A stretch of DNA of 64,000 nt, taken from NCBI RefSeq assembly GCF_024464595.1, contig NZ_JANHAW010000004.1:62001-126000 (forward strand). The letters are read 5' to 3'. The notes under the pieces were generated by a model. It had not been told where the DNA came from and did no database searches. It was given only the letters and a program-made list of their open reading frames with translations. How positions within the stretch are numbered: position 1 is the first letter of the stretch; every line of letters begins with the position of its first letter. The stretch is from Halobellus litoreus (GTDB lineage: Archaea; Halobacteriota; Halobacteria; Halobacteriales; Haloferacaceae). This document shows positions 10,393 through 19,036 of this stretch, piece by piece. The translations under genes and the position numbers were made by a program.

Positions 10393-10421
10393 GCCTCGGG
10401 GCTTGACCCCGAGGCAGTTCA
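10393..10421. terminator. Hairpin from an IS605-type (TnpB) right end, between two convergent genes
   Basis: GCCTCGGGG - CTTGA - CCCCGAGGC is a perfect 9-bp-arm hairpin followed by AGTTCAC. The same hairpin and TTCAC occur at 31311-31339 at the end of a recognisable TnpB C-terminus. Translating the preceding bases here also gives the shared ending GLDPEAVH. It therefore looks like an isolated TnpB-element right end (omega-RNA 3' region). It now lies between the converging regulator and permease genes, and the permease stop codon (10419-10421) is inside the TTCAC. It could serve as a bidirectional terminator. Confidence 0.6.
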
Positions 10422-11849
10422 CAGCAATCCTACCGCGGCAACTAGGTGCGTGATCGCTGCGATGAGCGGGACCAGAACAATGGTCCGCATCACGAACAGC
10501 GCGATGAGATCACGGAACCGGATCGGCACGTCGGAGAACATATCCATCGCCATCGGACCGACAGCCGAGAAGAAGATGAGCTGTGAGACCGCCAGCACGG
10601 CAATAAAGAAGCGCGCCATCGGTTCGGCCTCTACGACAAGGAGGACCGGGACATACATCTCAGTGATCCCGACGATTGTCGCGGGCGCGACCGTCTGCGC
10701 GTTCGGGATCCCGAGCGCGTCGATCACGGGGATGAGCGGGGCACCGAGGATATCGAAAGTGGGCGTATACGCCGAAAGCAAGGTCGCAGCCAGCCCGACT
10801 GCGAGGATGGTCCCGAGGATGAGACTCGTTAGTTTCAGTCCGTCAACGAATCCACGTTTGGCAGCCCCGAGGAAGGTCTCGCCTTCGTCGGCTTTCCCGA
10901 CAGCCTCACTGACGGCAAACCGGAAGTACTCGCCAAGGGAACCCTGGAACGGGATCTCGGGATCCGGTTCGGCGATGTACTCGTTCGGAACAGAACTGAT
11001 CGGCGGCAGGCGCACGAGGATAGCCGCGGTGATGACGACGCAGACGAAATACGAGACGAAAATCAGCGGGAAGAGGTTCAGCATATTGACCGTCGCGGCG
11101 ACGACGCCGACAAACCCGATACTCACCGTTGAAAAACACGTCGCGATCGTGAACACTTCGCGCTTGTTGTACCCGCCGCGCTCGAAGACGTTTCGGGTGA
11201 CGTAGAACCCGACACTGTAGGAACCGACCCACGAGGCGAGGCTGTCGAGTGCCGCCCGTCCCGGCAAGTTGAACAGCGGGTTCATCACCGGCCGTGCGAG
11301 CGTCCCGACAAATTCCAGGCCGCCAAGTTCAACGAAGATAGTAATGAACACCGCACCGATTGGGATGATGACGCCGACGCTGTAGATGAGCGTCCCCCAC
11401 ATAAATCCGCCCGTCCCGCCAGTGTGAAGCCACGACGGGCCGAGCTTGAAGAACATCACCGGAGCGATTATGGCTCCTAAGACGCGTAGAACCCAGAAAA
11501 CGGCCGAACTCTCGAAGTACGATAGGTCGTATCCGGGCGAGAAGAGATCGCGTTTATTGAACTCTGCGACGGTCGTCAGGACACCTCCTGCAACGATGAT
11601 CGCGAGGGCGTATACGCCGACAGCGTCGGGGAACGTTTCAGTGACCCAACTGACGACAATATCGAACGGGACTGTGACCTCTCCCTGCCAGGGTACTGGC
11701 AGGAGGAAAAAGAACGCGCCGATTGCGAACGCGGATACGAACTTAAACACCGCCCCTGAATCGAACGCATTGAGGTCAACATCCCCTATACCTCGCGTCG
11801 ATGGCTCGTCATCAAGCGTGTATACGCTGTCTGATGGCTTGGTTGCCAT
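10419..11849 (-). CDS. YjiH-family (nucleoside-recognition/Gate domain) membrane transporter
   Basis: 476 aa with about ten to eleven hydrophobic helices. GRAALDSLASWVGSYSVGFY near residue 195 and the duplicated Gate-type segments match the YjiH/COG3314 family of integral membrane proteins. A TATA-like GTTATACA on the minus strand lies about 25 bp upstream of the ATG. Adjacent to hut genes, it is a plausible histidine/urocanate-related permease, but the substrate is inferred from context only. The C-terminus (HLVAAVGLL) stops within a TnpB right-end sequence, so the last residues may be altered relative to relatives. Confidence 0.82.
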   Translation of the reverse strand: MATKPSDSVYTLDDEPSTRGIGDVDLNAFDSGAVFKFVSAFAIGAFFFLLPVPWQGEVTVPFDIVVSWVTETFPDAVGVYALAIIVAGGVLTTVAEFNKRDLFSPGYDLSYFESSAVFWVLRVLGAIIAPVMFFKLGPSWLHTGGTGGFMWGTLIYSVGVIIPIGAVFITIFVELGGLEFVGTLARPVMNPLFNLPGRAALDSLASWVGSYSVGFYVTRNVFERGGYNKREVFTIATCFSTVSIGFVGVVAATVNMLNLFPLIFVSYFVCVVITAAILVRLPPISSVPNEYIAEPDPEIPFQGSLGEYFRFAVSEAVGKADEGETFLGAAKRGFVDGLKLTSLILGTILAVGLAATLLSAYTPTFDILGAPLIPVIDALGIPNAQTVAPATIVGITEMYVPVLLVVEAEPMARFFIAVLAVSQLIFFSAVGPMAMDMFSDVPIRFRDLIALFVMRTIVLVPLIAAITHLVAAVGLL

Positions 11850-12057
11850 AGTCTACCATATGAACAATAGTCAGTGTATAACGAGTGCCGCCGTGAGGAG
11901 GGGGTTTAATGCTATCACGAGACGAGGTGCTATGAACCACGGCCCAAATAACAAGTCGGAGAGTGAAACAAACCGGATTAGCCAGCATCTGCGTGATCGT
12001 CGTGCCGAGATCGTCCAGAACATCGAACAGTGAGGGATACATAAGGCGGACAGAGTG

Positions 12058-12098
12058 TTAACCAACAGAGGAACACTCGAACTTCGATTGTTGGTTAA
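12058..12098. repeat. Dispersed 41-bp inverted-repeat element, copy 1
   Basis: TTAACCAACA, 21 nt, TGTTGGTTAA. The same arms with 20-21 nt spacers recur at 52064-52103, 58909-58948 and 63003-63043, while the spacers differ in sequence. The arms are about 31 bp apart centre to centre, roughly three helical turns. This copy ends 6 bp before the terminal repeat of the IS1595-type element at 12105. Confidence 0.85.
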
Positions 12099-12104
12099 GA
12101 CGGT

Positions 12105-13073
12105 TCGCTCTTATGTAGAGCTGCGGAAAGCCCGGACAACGAGACAATCAATGGTTGAACCGACTGATTCGCCAGCTAGAGTGAGCGAGCGAACGATGCC
12201 GAAGGTGTGAGCGGCCTGTTCCAAGCCCTGCTTGGACAGACCGCGGAACTTCCGCAGCTACGGCTGGACGGGCGAAAACAGGCACTCAACTCGGTTAATA
12301 TGGACACCCTCGGCCTATACCCCCAGCGGTTGGGAGAGGTCTTCAGCTTCCTGAATCACTGGTTCAAGATCGCCGCTGTAGTCGATGCCGAGTTGGCCGC
12401 GGATCACGCGCAGCGAGTCTCGGCACGCCGCGAAAAGCGTAGCTGATCACCGTGGCGACCCCGCCAGCGTGAGCGGCCCGTCTGGGACGAGCCACCGCGA
12501 AAACGGCTGTTCTGCGGCGGCTTTTGGCTTTTGTAGCCCGAGCAAACCTTGCCAGATTCGTCCAATTGTGTCGAACTATCGGTGGTCTGGTCAAGCAATT
12601 CCCAGACGACGGGGAAGCCGCGCTGAACCCCGGCTTCCACCTCTCGAATCGCCGCGTGAACTGTTTTGTAGGCTCGACCGAGCAACGGCGCAATCTGGTT
12701 GATACTGAGCAACGTGTCCGCGTAGAGCGTGAACGCGACAAGCACCTCGCCACAGGAGAGGTGCTTCTCGTGGAATGGCGTTCCGTAGGTGAAAACTGGC
12801 TTAAAATTGCAGTTACGGCACCAGATACGGTCGAGTTCTTCCCACGTGACGATGCTCTGGTGGCCGCAGCGTGGACAGGATGTATTCTCCCAGAATTCCT
12901 TGAGTCGCCGCTCGATGCCTGTATCGAGCGGCTCTGTGTCGATCTCAACGACACCCAGATCGACCATCTCTCGAAACATCGCTCCGAACGCTGGCTGAGC
13001 AGAAGACATACTCTCAAATTATGGCTGGCTCAGTGTAACTACGGGGCCTTTTCGTAGCTCTGCACAAGAGCGA
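12105..13073 (-). mobile_element. IS1595-type (ISH4-like) insertion sequence, decayed
   Basis: The ends are imperfect inverted repeats of about 29 bp. The left reads TCGCTCTTATGTAGAGCTGC from 12105. The complement of the right end from 13073 reads TCGCTCTTGTGCAGAGCTAC, and the next bases also agree. The element encloses a broken transposase with an N-terminal zinc ribbon. No clear target-site duplication was found. Confidence 0.75.
12140..13009 (-). pseudogene. IS1595-family (ISXO2-like) transposase with frameshift and stops
   Basis: The first frame reads MSSAQPAFGAMFREMVDLGV and then a zinc ribbon SCPRCGHQSIVTWEEL...IWCRNCNFKPVF, FTLYADTLLSINQIAPLLGR and the start of the DDE region (STQLDESGKVCSGYKSQ, GGSSQTGRSRWRGRHGDQL). 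Near 12440 the homologous text moves to another frame (FAACRDSLRVIRGQLGIDYS, then GDLEPVIQEAEDLSQPLGV). That frame meets two stops before continuing RVECLFSPVQP and LRKFRGLSKQGLEQAAHTFG. One indel plus two nonsense codons make it inactive. Confidence 0.82.
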
Positions 13074-13496
13074 AAGTTCTGGATAGACAGTGAGCAGAAA
13101 AGCGTATGATGCCAAACGACCCCCTCGTACACAACGACACCGTGGCCGGTCACGGTCAGTTCAACCCGCGCCAGTTCGGGGGCGGTTTCGCGTCGCGCGA
13201 TCGTTTCGGTCGTCACGTTTCGCTGTATGTCGTCTGTGCGGTCCGCTAACACATCATCGGTCGTGGTACTGTCTAGTCGCTCTTCAGCATTTTTTTGACG
13301 TACGGGCGCGACCGTGGTAACAGAGATTTACCACTCTCGATTGCCACTGGACCGGTCTTGGACTCAGCGATCTCGGACAATGCCCGTCCACAGGGGCCAC
13401 AGTAATTCTACAGCCCCTTGACTCAACTTCCGTAATTCGGACAGTAGGGTATACTGTGAGCTACGATTCAAAGCGACTGTGACTTTGCTGGTAAGA
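13074..13496. other. Intergenic region without a supported gene
   Basis: A minus-strand frame across about 13080-13310 reads acidic haloarchaeal-like text (LADRTDDIQRNVTTETIARR, APELARVELTVTGHG) but has no start codon after its upstream stop and no recognisable family. It may be the tail of a gene cut by the IS1595-type element. The remainder to 13496 shows no gene and no tRNA-like attachment site. Confidence 0.4.
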
Positions 13497-14810
13497 TCAG
13501 TTGCCCGTCGATATCTTGTCGTTCTTTCCAGGTATCGAGTCGATTTCGTTGAGTGCCTCCGTCGCAACATCGCCCAATTCACCGGCCTCAATATGCGAAT
13601 ACCGTTCACGAACCATCTCTTCGGAGTTATCGAGATAACGAGCAGCAACGGTATACCCGAACGCTCGAACAAGAACCTCGCCCATTCCCCGTCGACCGCC
13701 GTGGGGAGCGAGATAGTCGTGTTTCGGATGGTCAACCTCAACCTCCGCGGCATCCGAGATCCGCTTGAGAATCGACCGTGCGCCGTCCGTCGTGACCGAC
13801 GGCGGCCGAATGTCCTCATTGAGCGCCAGCAGGAGGTCACGAGCGTATCCCTCACGTTGCTCGTCAATTGCGTCTGGGTGTTCCCCTCGATCGGTCAGCT
13901 CGTCCTGTACGAGCGTTGCGAGCGTCCGCTGGTCGAACGTAGGGAACACCGGCCACCGCTCAGTTGGTGGGTCCATAAGTCGACGATAGCTCCGCAACGG
14001 CGAGATCACCGGGTCGGGGAGACTGGCGGCGTCCCACTGTTGTTTCTTCCGGTAGACGTCCATACTCCCGTCCTCAAGCGAGAGGTCCTCCCAGCGGACG
14101 CCCCGTCGACGCGGATCGTTCGAGTCCCGGAGGAGTTCACCAACGCGTACGGCGGTGTACGCGAGGATGAACACTAGAGCCCGGTCACGAGCTGCTTTCA
14201 GCGCCGCGTAGCGCGCTCGCTGTTTGTCGAGGGGGTCAGTATCCTCCGGGAGTGTCGTGTACGCCTCGACGGCATCGCGGGCCCGTTCGTCAACGTGGCG
14301 GGTGAGGGCGTGGCGCTGTTCGGACGTCCAGGCCTGCTGGTCGCCGGGCTTGCGGCCGTCGTCCTCCGGCAGCGGCGCCATCGCACTCGCCCGCTGCGCG
14401 TAGTGCGCTTCAAGATATCCCTCGTTGACACACCACCCGCACCACGCAGAAATATAGCGATAGTAGGTTTGTACCGTGTTCTGTTTGAGTCCTCGATCGC
14501 CGGCGAGATGCCGGGCGTACTCCCGGAACACGCGTTCGTCGAGGTCCTCGAAGGTGGGGTCGCGGTCGACGTCGTCGGGGATGATCCCGGTCCAGTCTTC
14601 GGCGCCGCGGCCGCCGGCGGCCCACTCGGCGAACCGCTCGAGTTCGCGAGCGGCGTTCCGTCGGTAGTTCCCGCCATCGCCACCACGGCCTTTCCCCTTG
14701 TCCTGGAGGTAACGCTCGAACGACTCGGAAAGTGAGGTCCCCTGGGCCCGTTCCGTCGGTGTATTCCGGTCCATAGTGCTCTCCTGAACTGTTGAAACGT
14801 AGTCAGTCAC
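13497..14810 (-). CDS. Tyrosine recombinase / phage-type integrase
   Basis: 437 aa. The N-terminal SAM-like DNA-binding half includes FREYARHLAGDRGLKQNTVQ. The catalytic half includes the first Arg in TAVRVGELL near residue 215, a PHGGRRGMGEVL box (H-x-x-R) near 372 and the nucleophile Tyr in NSEEMVRERYSHIEAG near 407. A GTG start at 14810 overlaps the stop of the HEPN remnant (TGTGACTGA), suggesting translational coupling to the MNT-HEPN pair. An internal ATG at 14774 (MDRNTP) is the alternative. The target site is unknown. Confidence 0.88.
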   Translation of the reverse strand: MTDYVSTVQESTMDRNTPTERAQGTSLSESFERYLQDKGKGRGGDGGNYRRNAARELERFAEWAAGGRGAEDWTGIIPDDVDRDPTFEDLDERVFREYARHLAGDRGLKQNTVQTYYRYISAWCGWCVNEGYLEAHYAQRASAMAPLPEDDGRKPGDQQAWTSEQRHALTRHVDERARDAVEAYTTLPEDTDPLDKQRARYAALKAARDRALVFILAYTAVRVGELLRDSNDPRRRGVRWEDLSLEDGSMDVYRKKQQWDAASLPDPVISPLRSYRRLMDPPTERWPVFPTFDQRTLATLVQDELTDRGEHPDAIDEQREGYARDLLLALNEDIRPPSVTTDGARSILKRISDAAEVEVDHPKHDYLAPHGGRRGMGEVLVRAFGYTVAARYLDNSEEMVRERYSHIEAGELGDVATEALNEIDSIPGKNDKISTGN

Positions 14811-15011
14811 ACAGACAGACGCCGCCTTCCCGGATCTGGCTCACTGCGAACTGATGGACAGCGCCGGCGAGGTCAGTCATTGCTTCCGCCTGTTCTTGGG
14901 TTGGACGCCCGCCGCCGTAATAACTCTCTGTCCGGTTCTCGCTGTAGAGGTCCTTCATCGCCTCTGCAGTCTCCCGCTCAAACAGCCCGATTTGGTGGGC
15001 ACGCTCGTAGG
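14803..15011 (-). pseudogene. 3' part of a HEPN-domain gene split by a TnpB element
   Basis: Reading leftward from the IS end: TYERAHQIGLFERETAEAMK, DLYSENRTESYYGGGRPTQE, QAEAMTDLAGAVHQFAVSQI, REGGVCLCD and stop. The YYGGGRPTQEQAEAM and LAGAVHQF text is typical of HEPN partners of MNT nucleotidyltransferases. It continues the 5' part at 16439-16786 once the inserted element is removed (...FQNHQF + TYERAHQ...). Its stop overlaps the integrase start. Confidence 0.78.
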
Positions 15012-16485
15012 TAAACTACCCCTCCCTACTTCGCTCACCGCATACGCGGTTCGCTCGTTGAGGATGGGGCTTTGATGTGGACTCCCGGCAATCAGTCGCC
15101 AGCAATACGCTGGTAACTCTCGCCGTTCATCGTCCCACCATTCACACGCACGTCTACTGGTGCGTCTCCGCTCCCCGACTTGGGCGAGGAACGGAGGCTG
15201 TGTCTCTGTTTCCGGGCGTATCGCACCCCGAGATTCTTCGCGGCATTGTAGTCCGCGTTGACCTCATAGCCGCACTTCTGGCACTCGAAGTGTTCGCCGT
15301 GGCGGTTGCCGTCGTGCGTGAACCCACAGTCCGTCCGAGAACAACGTTGGGACGTGTAGTTCGGCTCGACTTGTTCCACGGAGACGCCTTGCTCTGGCGC
15401 TTTGTACTCGACGTACTCGGCGAGGCGTCGGAACGCCCAGATGTGGTGCCACTTCGCCTGTGGAAGTCGCTCACGGATGTCCGTTAAGTCCTCGAACACG
15501 ATTACGTCACATCCGTTCTCGGCGGCTTCCTCAACGATCTCGTTGGCGACGGTGTGGATGTACTGTTTCCGCCAGGCTTCTTCGCGCTTTCCGAGGCGAA
15601 GCAGGGCATTGTGTGCGGCTTGTGTTCCGCGCTGTTGTATCTCACCACGTCGCTTCTCGAATTCACGGCACCAGTGATCGTATTCGTCGCCCTGCCAGAA
15701 CGTGCCGGTCGAAGCTACTGCGAGGCTGTTGACGCCGAGGTCGATACCAAGAACTGTTTGGTGCTCGGTATCTTCCGAAACCTCGAACTCGTCGGTATCG
15801 TACTTTCGCGTCGTGATGTGGAAGTAGAACTCGTCGGTCGCCTTGTCGTATTGGAGTGTACTCGCCCGGAACTCGTACTCGTCCGAAAGAACGTACTGTT
15901 CGTAGGGCGTCGGGCTGTCCGCCGGGAGTTCAAAGTCGCACTCAACGCGCCCGTTGACGGTTGAGAGTGAAACTTTGTTCCGGTAGAAGGTCGCACTCCG
16001 CTTGTCATAGAGCATACTCCACGACGTGAACTCCGGTTTGCTCACACGCTTGCCCTGTTTCCACCGTTCGACGCACCCTTTCGTCGCTTGGACGGCACGC
16101 CGGATGGCTTCTTGAACGAGGTTGGCAGTGAGATCAGTTTCTTCCCGCAGCTCCGCGTAGAGTGCGTCTCGCGCAGTTGAGTTTGCCGTGACGCAGTTCG
16201 TGTAGGAGCAATCGTCCCAACAGAACTCGGCAGCACGATTCGCGCAGTGAAGGAACTGGCGAGCTGACTCGTGGAGGTCGTCGCGTCGATCATCGGGAAC
16301 GATGAGTTTGACCGGCGCGGTTCGACGCACCTCCATATTTCAGATTACTACTTGACGACTCTTATAGTCTCGGGAGTCGAGTAGCTACTGTCGTGCGGTT
16401 GCGTCGTCCTTTGTCGGTTTCCTCTCCGACCTACTCGCTCACTCCGCTCGCTCCTTGAGGTCGGAGGCTCCACCTTGAATTATGC
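15012..16485 (-). mobile_element. TnpB-only IS605/IS1341-type element inserted in the HEPN gene
   Basis: Joining minus-strand ...CACCAGTTCA (upstream of 16485) to CCTACGAGCG (downstream of 15012) restores the HEPN frame as HQFTYERAHQ. This defines the element as about 1.47 kb. It carries tnpB (15092-16336) and no tnpA. A palindromic region with CCGCGTATGCGG lies between the tnpB stop and the end at 15012, as expected for the omega-RNA scaffold. Insertion next to a TTCA-like target without duplication is typical of this class. Confidence 0.8.
15092..16336 (-). CDS. tnpB: TnpB RNA-guided nuclease (IS605 OrfB)
   Basis: 414 aa. RuvC-I is GIDLGVNSLAVAS near residue 195, RuvC-II is IVFEDLTDIRERLPQAKWHH near 280 and RuvC-III is [11 protein letters not shown] near 370. 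Between II and III is the zinc finger CSRTDC...CQKCG. All three acidic catalytic residues (D, E, D) are present and the frame is uninterrupted, so it may be active. No TnpA accompanies it. Its start ATG (MEVRRTAPVKL) matches the N-termini of the TnpBs at 42729 and 56563. Confidence 0.92.
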   Translation of the reverse strand: MEVRRTAPVKLIVPDDRRDDLHESARQFLHCANRAAEFCWDDCSYTNCVTANSTARDALYAELREETDLTANLVQEAIRRAVQATKGCVERWKQGKRVSKPEFTSWSMLYDKRSATFYRNKVSLSTVNGRVECDFELPADSPTPYEQYVLSDEYEFRASTLQYDKATDEFYFHITTRKYDTDEFEVSEDTEHQTVLGIDLGVNSLAVASTGTFWQGDEYDHWCREFEKRRGEIQQRGTQAAHNALLRLGKREEAWRKQYIHTVANEIVEEAAENGCDVIVFEDLTDIRERLPQAKWHHIWAFRRLAEYVEYKAPEQGVSVEQVEPNYTSQRCSRTDCGFTHDGNRHGEHFECQKCGYEVNADYNAAKNLGVRYARKQRHSLRSSPKSGSGDAPVDVRVNGGTMNGESYQRIAGD

Positions 16486-16786
16486 TGAACTGGTGGTTCT
16501 GAAAGTCCTGAAGCGTATCGTTGGTCATCGCGAGCGCGTACGCCTCGATCGACCGTTCGATCGCGCCGAAACAGACCTCGATGACGGCCGTGTAGTACCC
16601 ATCCTGTGACTGGAGAGTGTCAACGACCTCGAGGAGGCGGCACGCTTTCGTCAGCTGAGTCTTCCAGTCTTCGTCGGCACTAATCCCGTCCTCGAACGCT
16701 GTTCGACCGCGTCCGACCATCTCGAAGGCATCCTGTGCACGGTCGAGTACTGTGAGCACAGCGGTCGGGTCCGAGTCGTTACTCAT
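16439..16786 (-). pseudogene. 5' part of a HEPN-domain (MNT partner) gene, truncated by TnpB insertion
   Basis: The ATG at 16786 overlaps the end of the nucleotidyltransferase gene by 8 bp. The native protein runs MSNDSDPTAVLTVLDRAQDA ... TAVIEVCFGAIERSIEAYAL ... TLQDFQNHQF. The following residues (SIIQGGASDLKERAE) are encoded by the IS left end. HEPN proteins paired with MNT nucleotidyltransferases are usually RNase toxins. The distal half containing the rest of the fold is at 14803-15011, so the toxin should be inactive here unless the element excises. Confidence 0.78.
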
Positions 16787-17486
16787 CAGGGGCTCCTTCC
16801 TCCAAGAGGAGGTTCTCGACGGTTTCGAAGTCATTCGTCTTGTAGACCGGAATCCCTGAAACGACGATCTCTCGGATGTCTTCGGTGTACGCCGGGATCG
16901 CCTGGACGGCCTCGACATCGATATCGTAGGCGTATCGGTCACCGTCGAACACCGTATCTTCGAGGTCACGGGCAATGGCGTTCGCTTCTCGTTGGCTTTC
17001 GGCCCGCCCAGACCGGGTTAGCACCCAGAGATCGATATCGCTCCGTCGGTCAGCCTCGCCCCGAGCCACACTCCCATAGAGGATGATGCCAACGACGTCG
17101 TTGATGTTCTCACGAAGCTCCGTAACCGCAGCTTTGACGGGTTGATGATACTCTGGTTGGGGGATCCGGAGGATCGGATCGTTTGGAATCGACAGGCGCT
17201 GTCTGTTGATCTTGACGAGTCGCTGGTTGCTTTCGGCCGATTCGACGACCAAGTCGTTCGCGCTGAGAACGTTTACTGCTCGTCGGACGGACTGGTGTGA
17301 GTGACCGATCTGTGTCGCGAGTTCTCGCAGTGAGAAGTCACTGAATCGGTGGTTTGTTAAAAAGAGAAGGACGTCGCTCGTCGCCTTATGTTTGAATAAA
17401 GTCGGATCTGAAGGGGGTATTGAAAGAGAAATAGCTGCCCCAGACGAATTCGTACTATCCGTCTCGCGGTTTATGTGCCGTATCAC
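16779..17486 (-). CDS. MNT-type nucleotidyltransferase with N-terminal winged helix (antitoxin-like)
   Basis: 235 aa. Residues about 30-90 form a winged helix (FSDFSLRELATQIGHSHQSV, RRAVNVLSANDLVV). Residues about 130-160 give the minimal nucleotidyltransferase motif IILYGSVARGEADRRSDIDL (GS-x9-D-x-D). In MNT/HEPN modules the nucleotidyltransferase neutralises the HEPN RNase, often by AMPylating it. The downstream HEPN gene is broken. The listed start is GTG, but a TATA-like TTTATATA lies only about 10-18 bp upstream of it, so the true start may be slightly further in. Confidence 0.82.
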   Translation of the reverse strand: MIRHINRETDSTNSSGAAISLSIPPSDPTLFKHKATSDVLLFLTNHRFSDFSLRELATQIGHSHQSVRRAVNVLSANDLVVESAESNQRLVKINRQRLSIPNDPILRIPQPEYHQPVKAAVTELRENINDVVGIILYGSVARGEADRRSDIDLWVLTRSGRAESQREANAIARDLEDTVFDGDRYAYDIDVEAVQAIPAYTEDIREIVVSGIPVYKTNDFETVENLLLEEGAPDE

Positions 17487-17549
17487 GGACCACTACTATA
17501 TAAACATTATACGTGAGTCGGAATCAGCTTAAATATTCATCTGCCAGCA

Positions 17550-18332
17550 ATGGACGTGCGGAGAACGAGGTCCGTCACCTCCGGGCCTCACCACGTTCGG
17601 TCGCTGAGGCTAGAAAATTCCACTCTCGGATGGCAACACCCACAATTTCGATTCGCCGTTGGAGCTGTTCCCACTCACGCGCGATCTCTCGGCGACGTGG
17701 GAGCACCCCTCTCCGTTTGGGTCGCCGCAGTTCTGGTCCCGATCGCCCTCTACGTCGGCGCGCTCGTGGTGTTCATCGTCTTCGGTGGCGGGTTCGACCG
17801 TACCGGCGTCCTGCCGGCCGCGGCGATCCCGGCGATCGCGTTCGCGACGCTCATCCGGGGTGGACTGGAGGAACCTGGGTGGCGCGGACTCGCCCTTCCC
17901 GTCCTCCAGCGACGCATCGGTGCGCTCCAGGCGAGTCTCGTCATCGGCGTCGTCTGGGCACTCTGGCACGTCCCCCTGTTCCTGATGCCCGGGAGTTCAC
18001 AGGCGGGAACGCCGTTCTGGTTGTACGCGCCGATCGTCGTCGGCATCAGTGTCATCGCATCGTGGCTCTACAACGCCGCTGGCGGACGCGTGCTGGTCCC
18101 GGTCGTCTTCCACACGCTTTCGAACGCCGTGTCCGTCACGACAGCCACCGGAGTGATCGGTGACGAAGTCGTCTCGCAGATCGGTCTTCTGATCGTCGTC
18201 TGGGTGGTCGTGGCGGTCCTCGTCTGGCGGTATGGGACCGAACGACTCGCCTCGAAGCCGCTTCCCGATGGAGGACTCGACTTCGCCACGTTCGATGACT
18301 CACACGACCGCGGACCGAAACCTAGTCCATGA
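17550..18332 (+). CDS. CPBP-family (CAAX/Rce1-like) intramembrane protease, N-terminus doubtful
   Basis: From about residue 50 onward it matches the CPBP domain: GGLEEPGWRGLALPVLQRR (EExxxR motif), VWALWHVPLFL (first essential His) and VVFHTLSNAVSV (second His), across about five membrane helices. The first 50 residues (MDVRRTRSVTSGPHHVRSLR) are Arg-rich and non-membranous, unlike the hydrophobic starts of relatives such as the gene at 22813. The 5' end has probably been lost or frame-shifted, and the protein may not be functional. It is the first of three CPBP genes in 7.5 kb. Confidence 0.75.
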   Translation: MDVRRTRSVTSGPHHVRSLRLENSTLGWQHPQFRFAVGAVPTHARSLGDVGAPLSVWVAAVLVPIALYVGALVVFIVFGGGFDRTGVLPAAAIPAIAFATLIRGGLEEPGWRGLALPVLQRRIGALQASLVIGVVWALWHVPLFLMPGSSQAGTPFWLYAPIVVGISVIASWLYNAAGGRVLVPVVFHTLSNAVSVTTATGVIGDEVVSQIGLLIVVWVVVAVLVWRYGTERLASKPLPDGGLDFATFDDSHDRGPKPSP

Positions 18333-18523
18333 CAGAACAGCTCTCCACCCCGTCGAAACACTCATCGTATGGCAGCCTTGGCGGGAACGGGACCGAGACG
18401 TATGCAGCACAACGGTGCGAGTAAGTCTATGGGCGAAGAACGCCCTGTACGCTCCAACAGGCAGTCGACCGCAGGCAGAGTCCGACGCACACGGTTTTGA
18501 GTCCACGGGATGAATGAGATCCC

Positions 18524-19036
18524 ATGGTCTCGTTCCCGGCTCGTTTCCGCGAATTTCCACGCGACCGCCCGCTCCTCGCCCTCGCGATCGCTGTCCTGAC
18601 TGTCGAAATTGTCGGCGCTTCCGGGTCCATCTTCACCGTTCAGGGACTCGGCACGTGGTACGATACCCTTCAGCAGCCCGCGTTTGCACCACCGAACTGG
18701 GTGTTTGGGCCCGTCTGGACTACCCTGTTCGCGCTCATCGGCGTCGCGCTGTGGCTCGTCTGGCGACAGGTCGATTCATCACCCCGGGAGGCTCGACTCG
18801 GGTTCGGCGTGTTCGTGCTCCACTTCATCTTCAATCTGGGCTGGTCGGCGGTCTTCTTCGGAATGCAGGAGATCGGTTGGGGACTGGTCGTGATCGGAAT
18901 CCTCTGGCTACTCATCGTCGCAACGATGTGGGCCTTCGACCGCGTTGACCGGCGAGCAGCACTCCTCCTCGTGCCGTATCTCCTGTGGGTTTCGTTCGCT
19001 GCGTATCTCAACTACCGGTTCTGGGTATTGAATTAG
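18524..19036 (+). CDS. TspO/MBR family membrane protein
   Basis: 170 aa with five predicted helices. Family signatures are visible: WYDTLQQPAFAPPNWVFGPV with WTTLFALIGVALWLVW, FNLGWSAVFFG near residue 108, and LLLVPYLLWVSFAAYLNYRF with WVLN at the end. TspO proteins bind tetrapyrroles, cholesterol-like ligands or intermediates and often respond to stress. In haloarchaea the ligand is unknown. The gene is 190 bp downstream of the CPBP gene and on the same strand. Confidence 0.92.
   Translation: MVSFPARFREFPRDRPLLALAIAVLTVEIVGASGSIFTVQGLGTWYDTLQQPAFAPPNWVFGPVWTTLFALIGVALWLVWRQVDSSPREARLGFGVFVLHFIFNLGWSAVFFGMQEIGWGLVVIGILWLLIVATMWAFDRVDRRAALLLVPYLLWVSFAAYLNYRFWVLN

Noticed and set aside
12058-12098. 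dif/Xer-type recombination site for the TTAACCAACA element
   Set aside because: Xer sites have arms separated by 6-8 bp; here arms are 20-21 bp apart. A different kind of recombinase site is not excluded.
13380-13496. tRNA or attachment site downstream of the integrase
   Set aside because: No cloverleaf-compatible sequence or tRNA 3' end could be recognised there.
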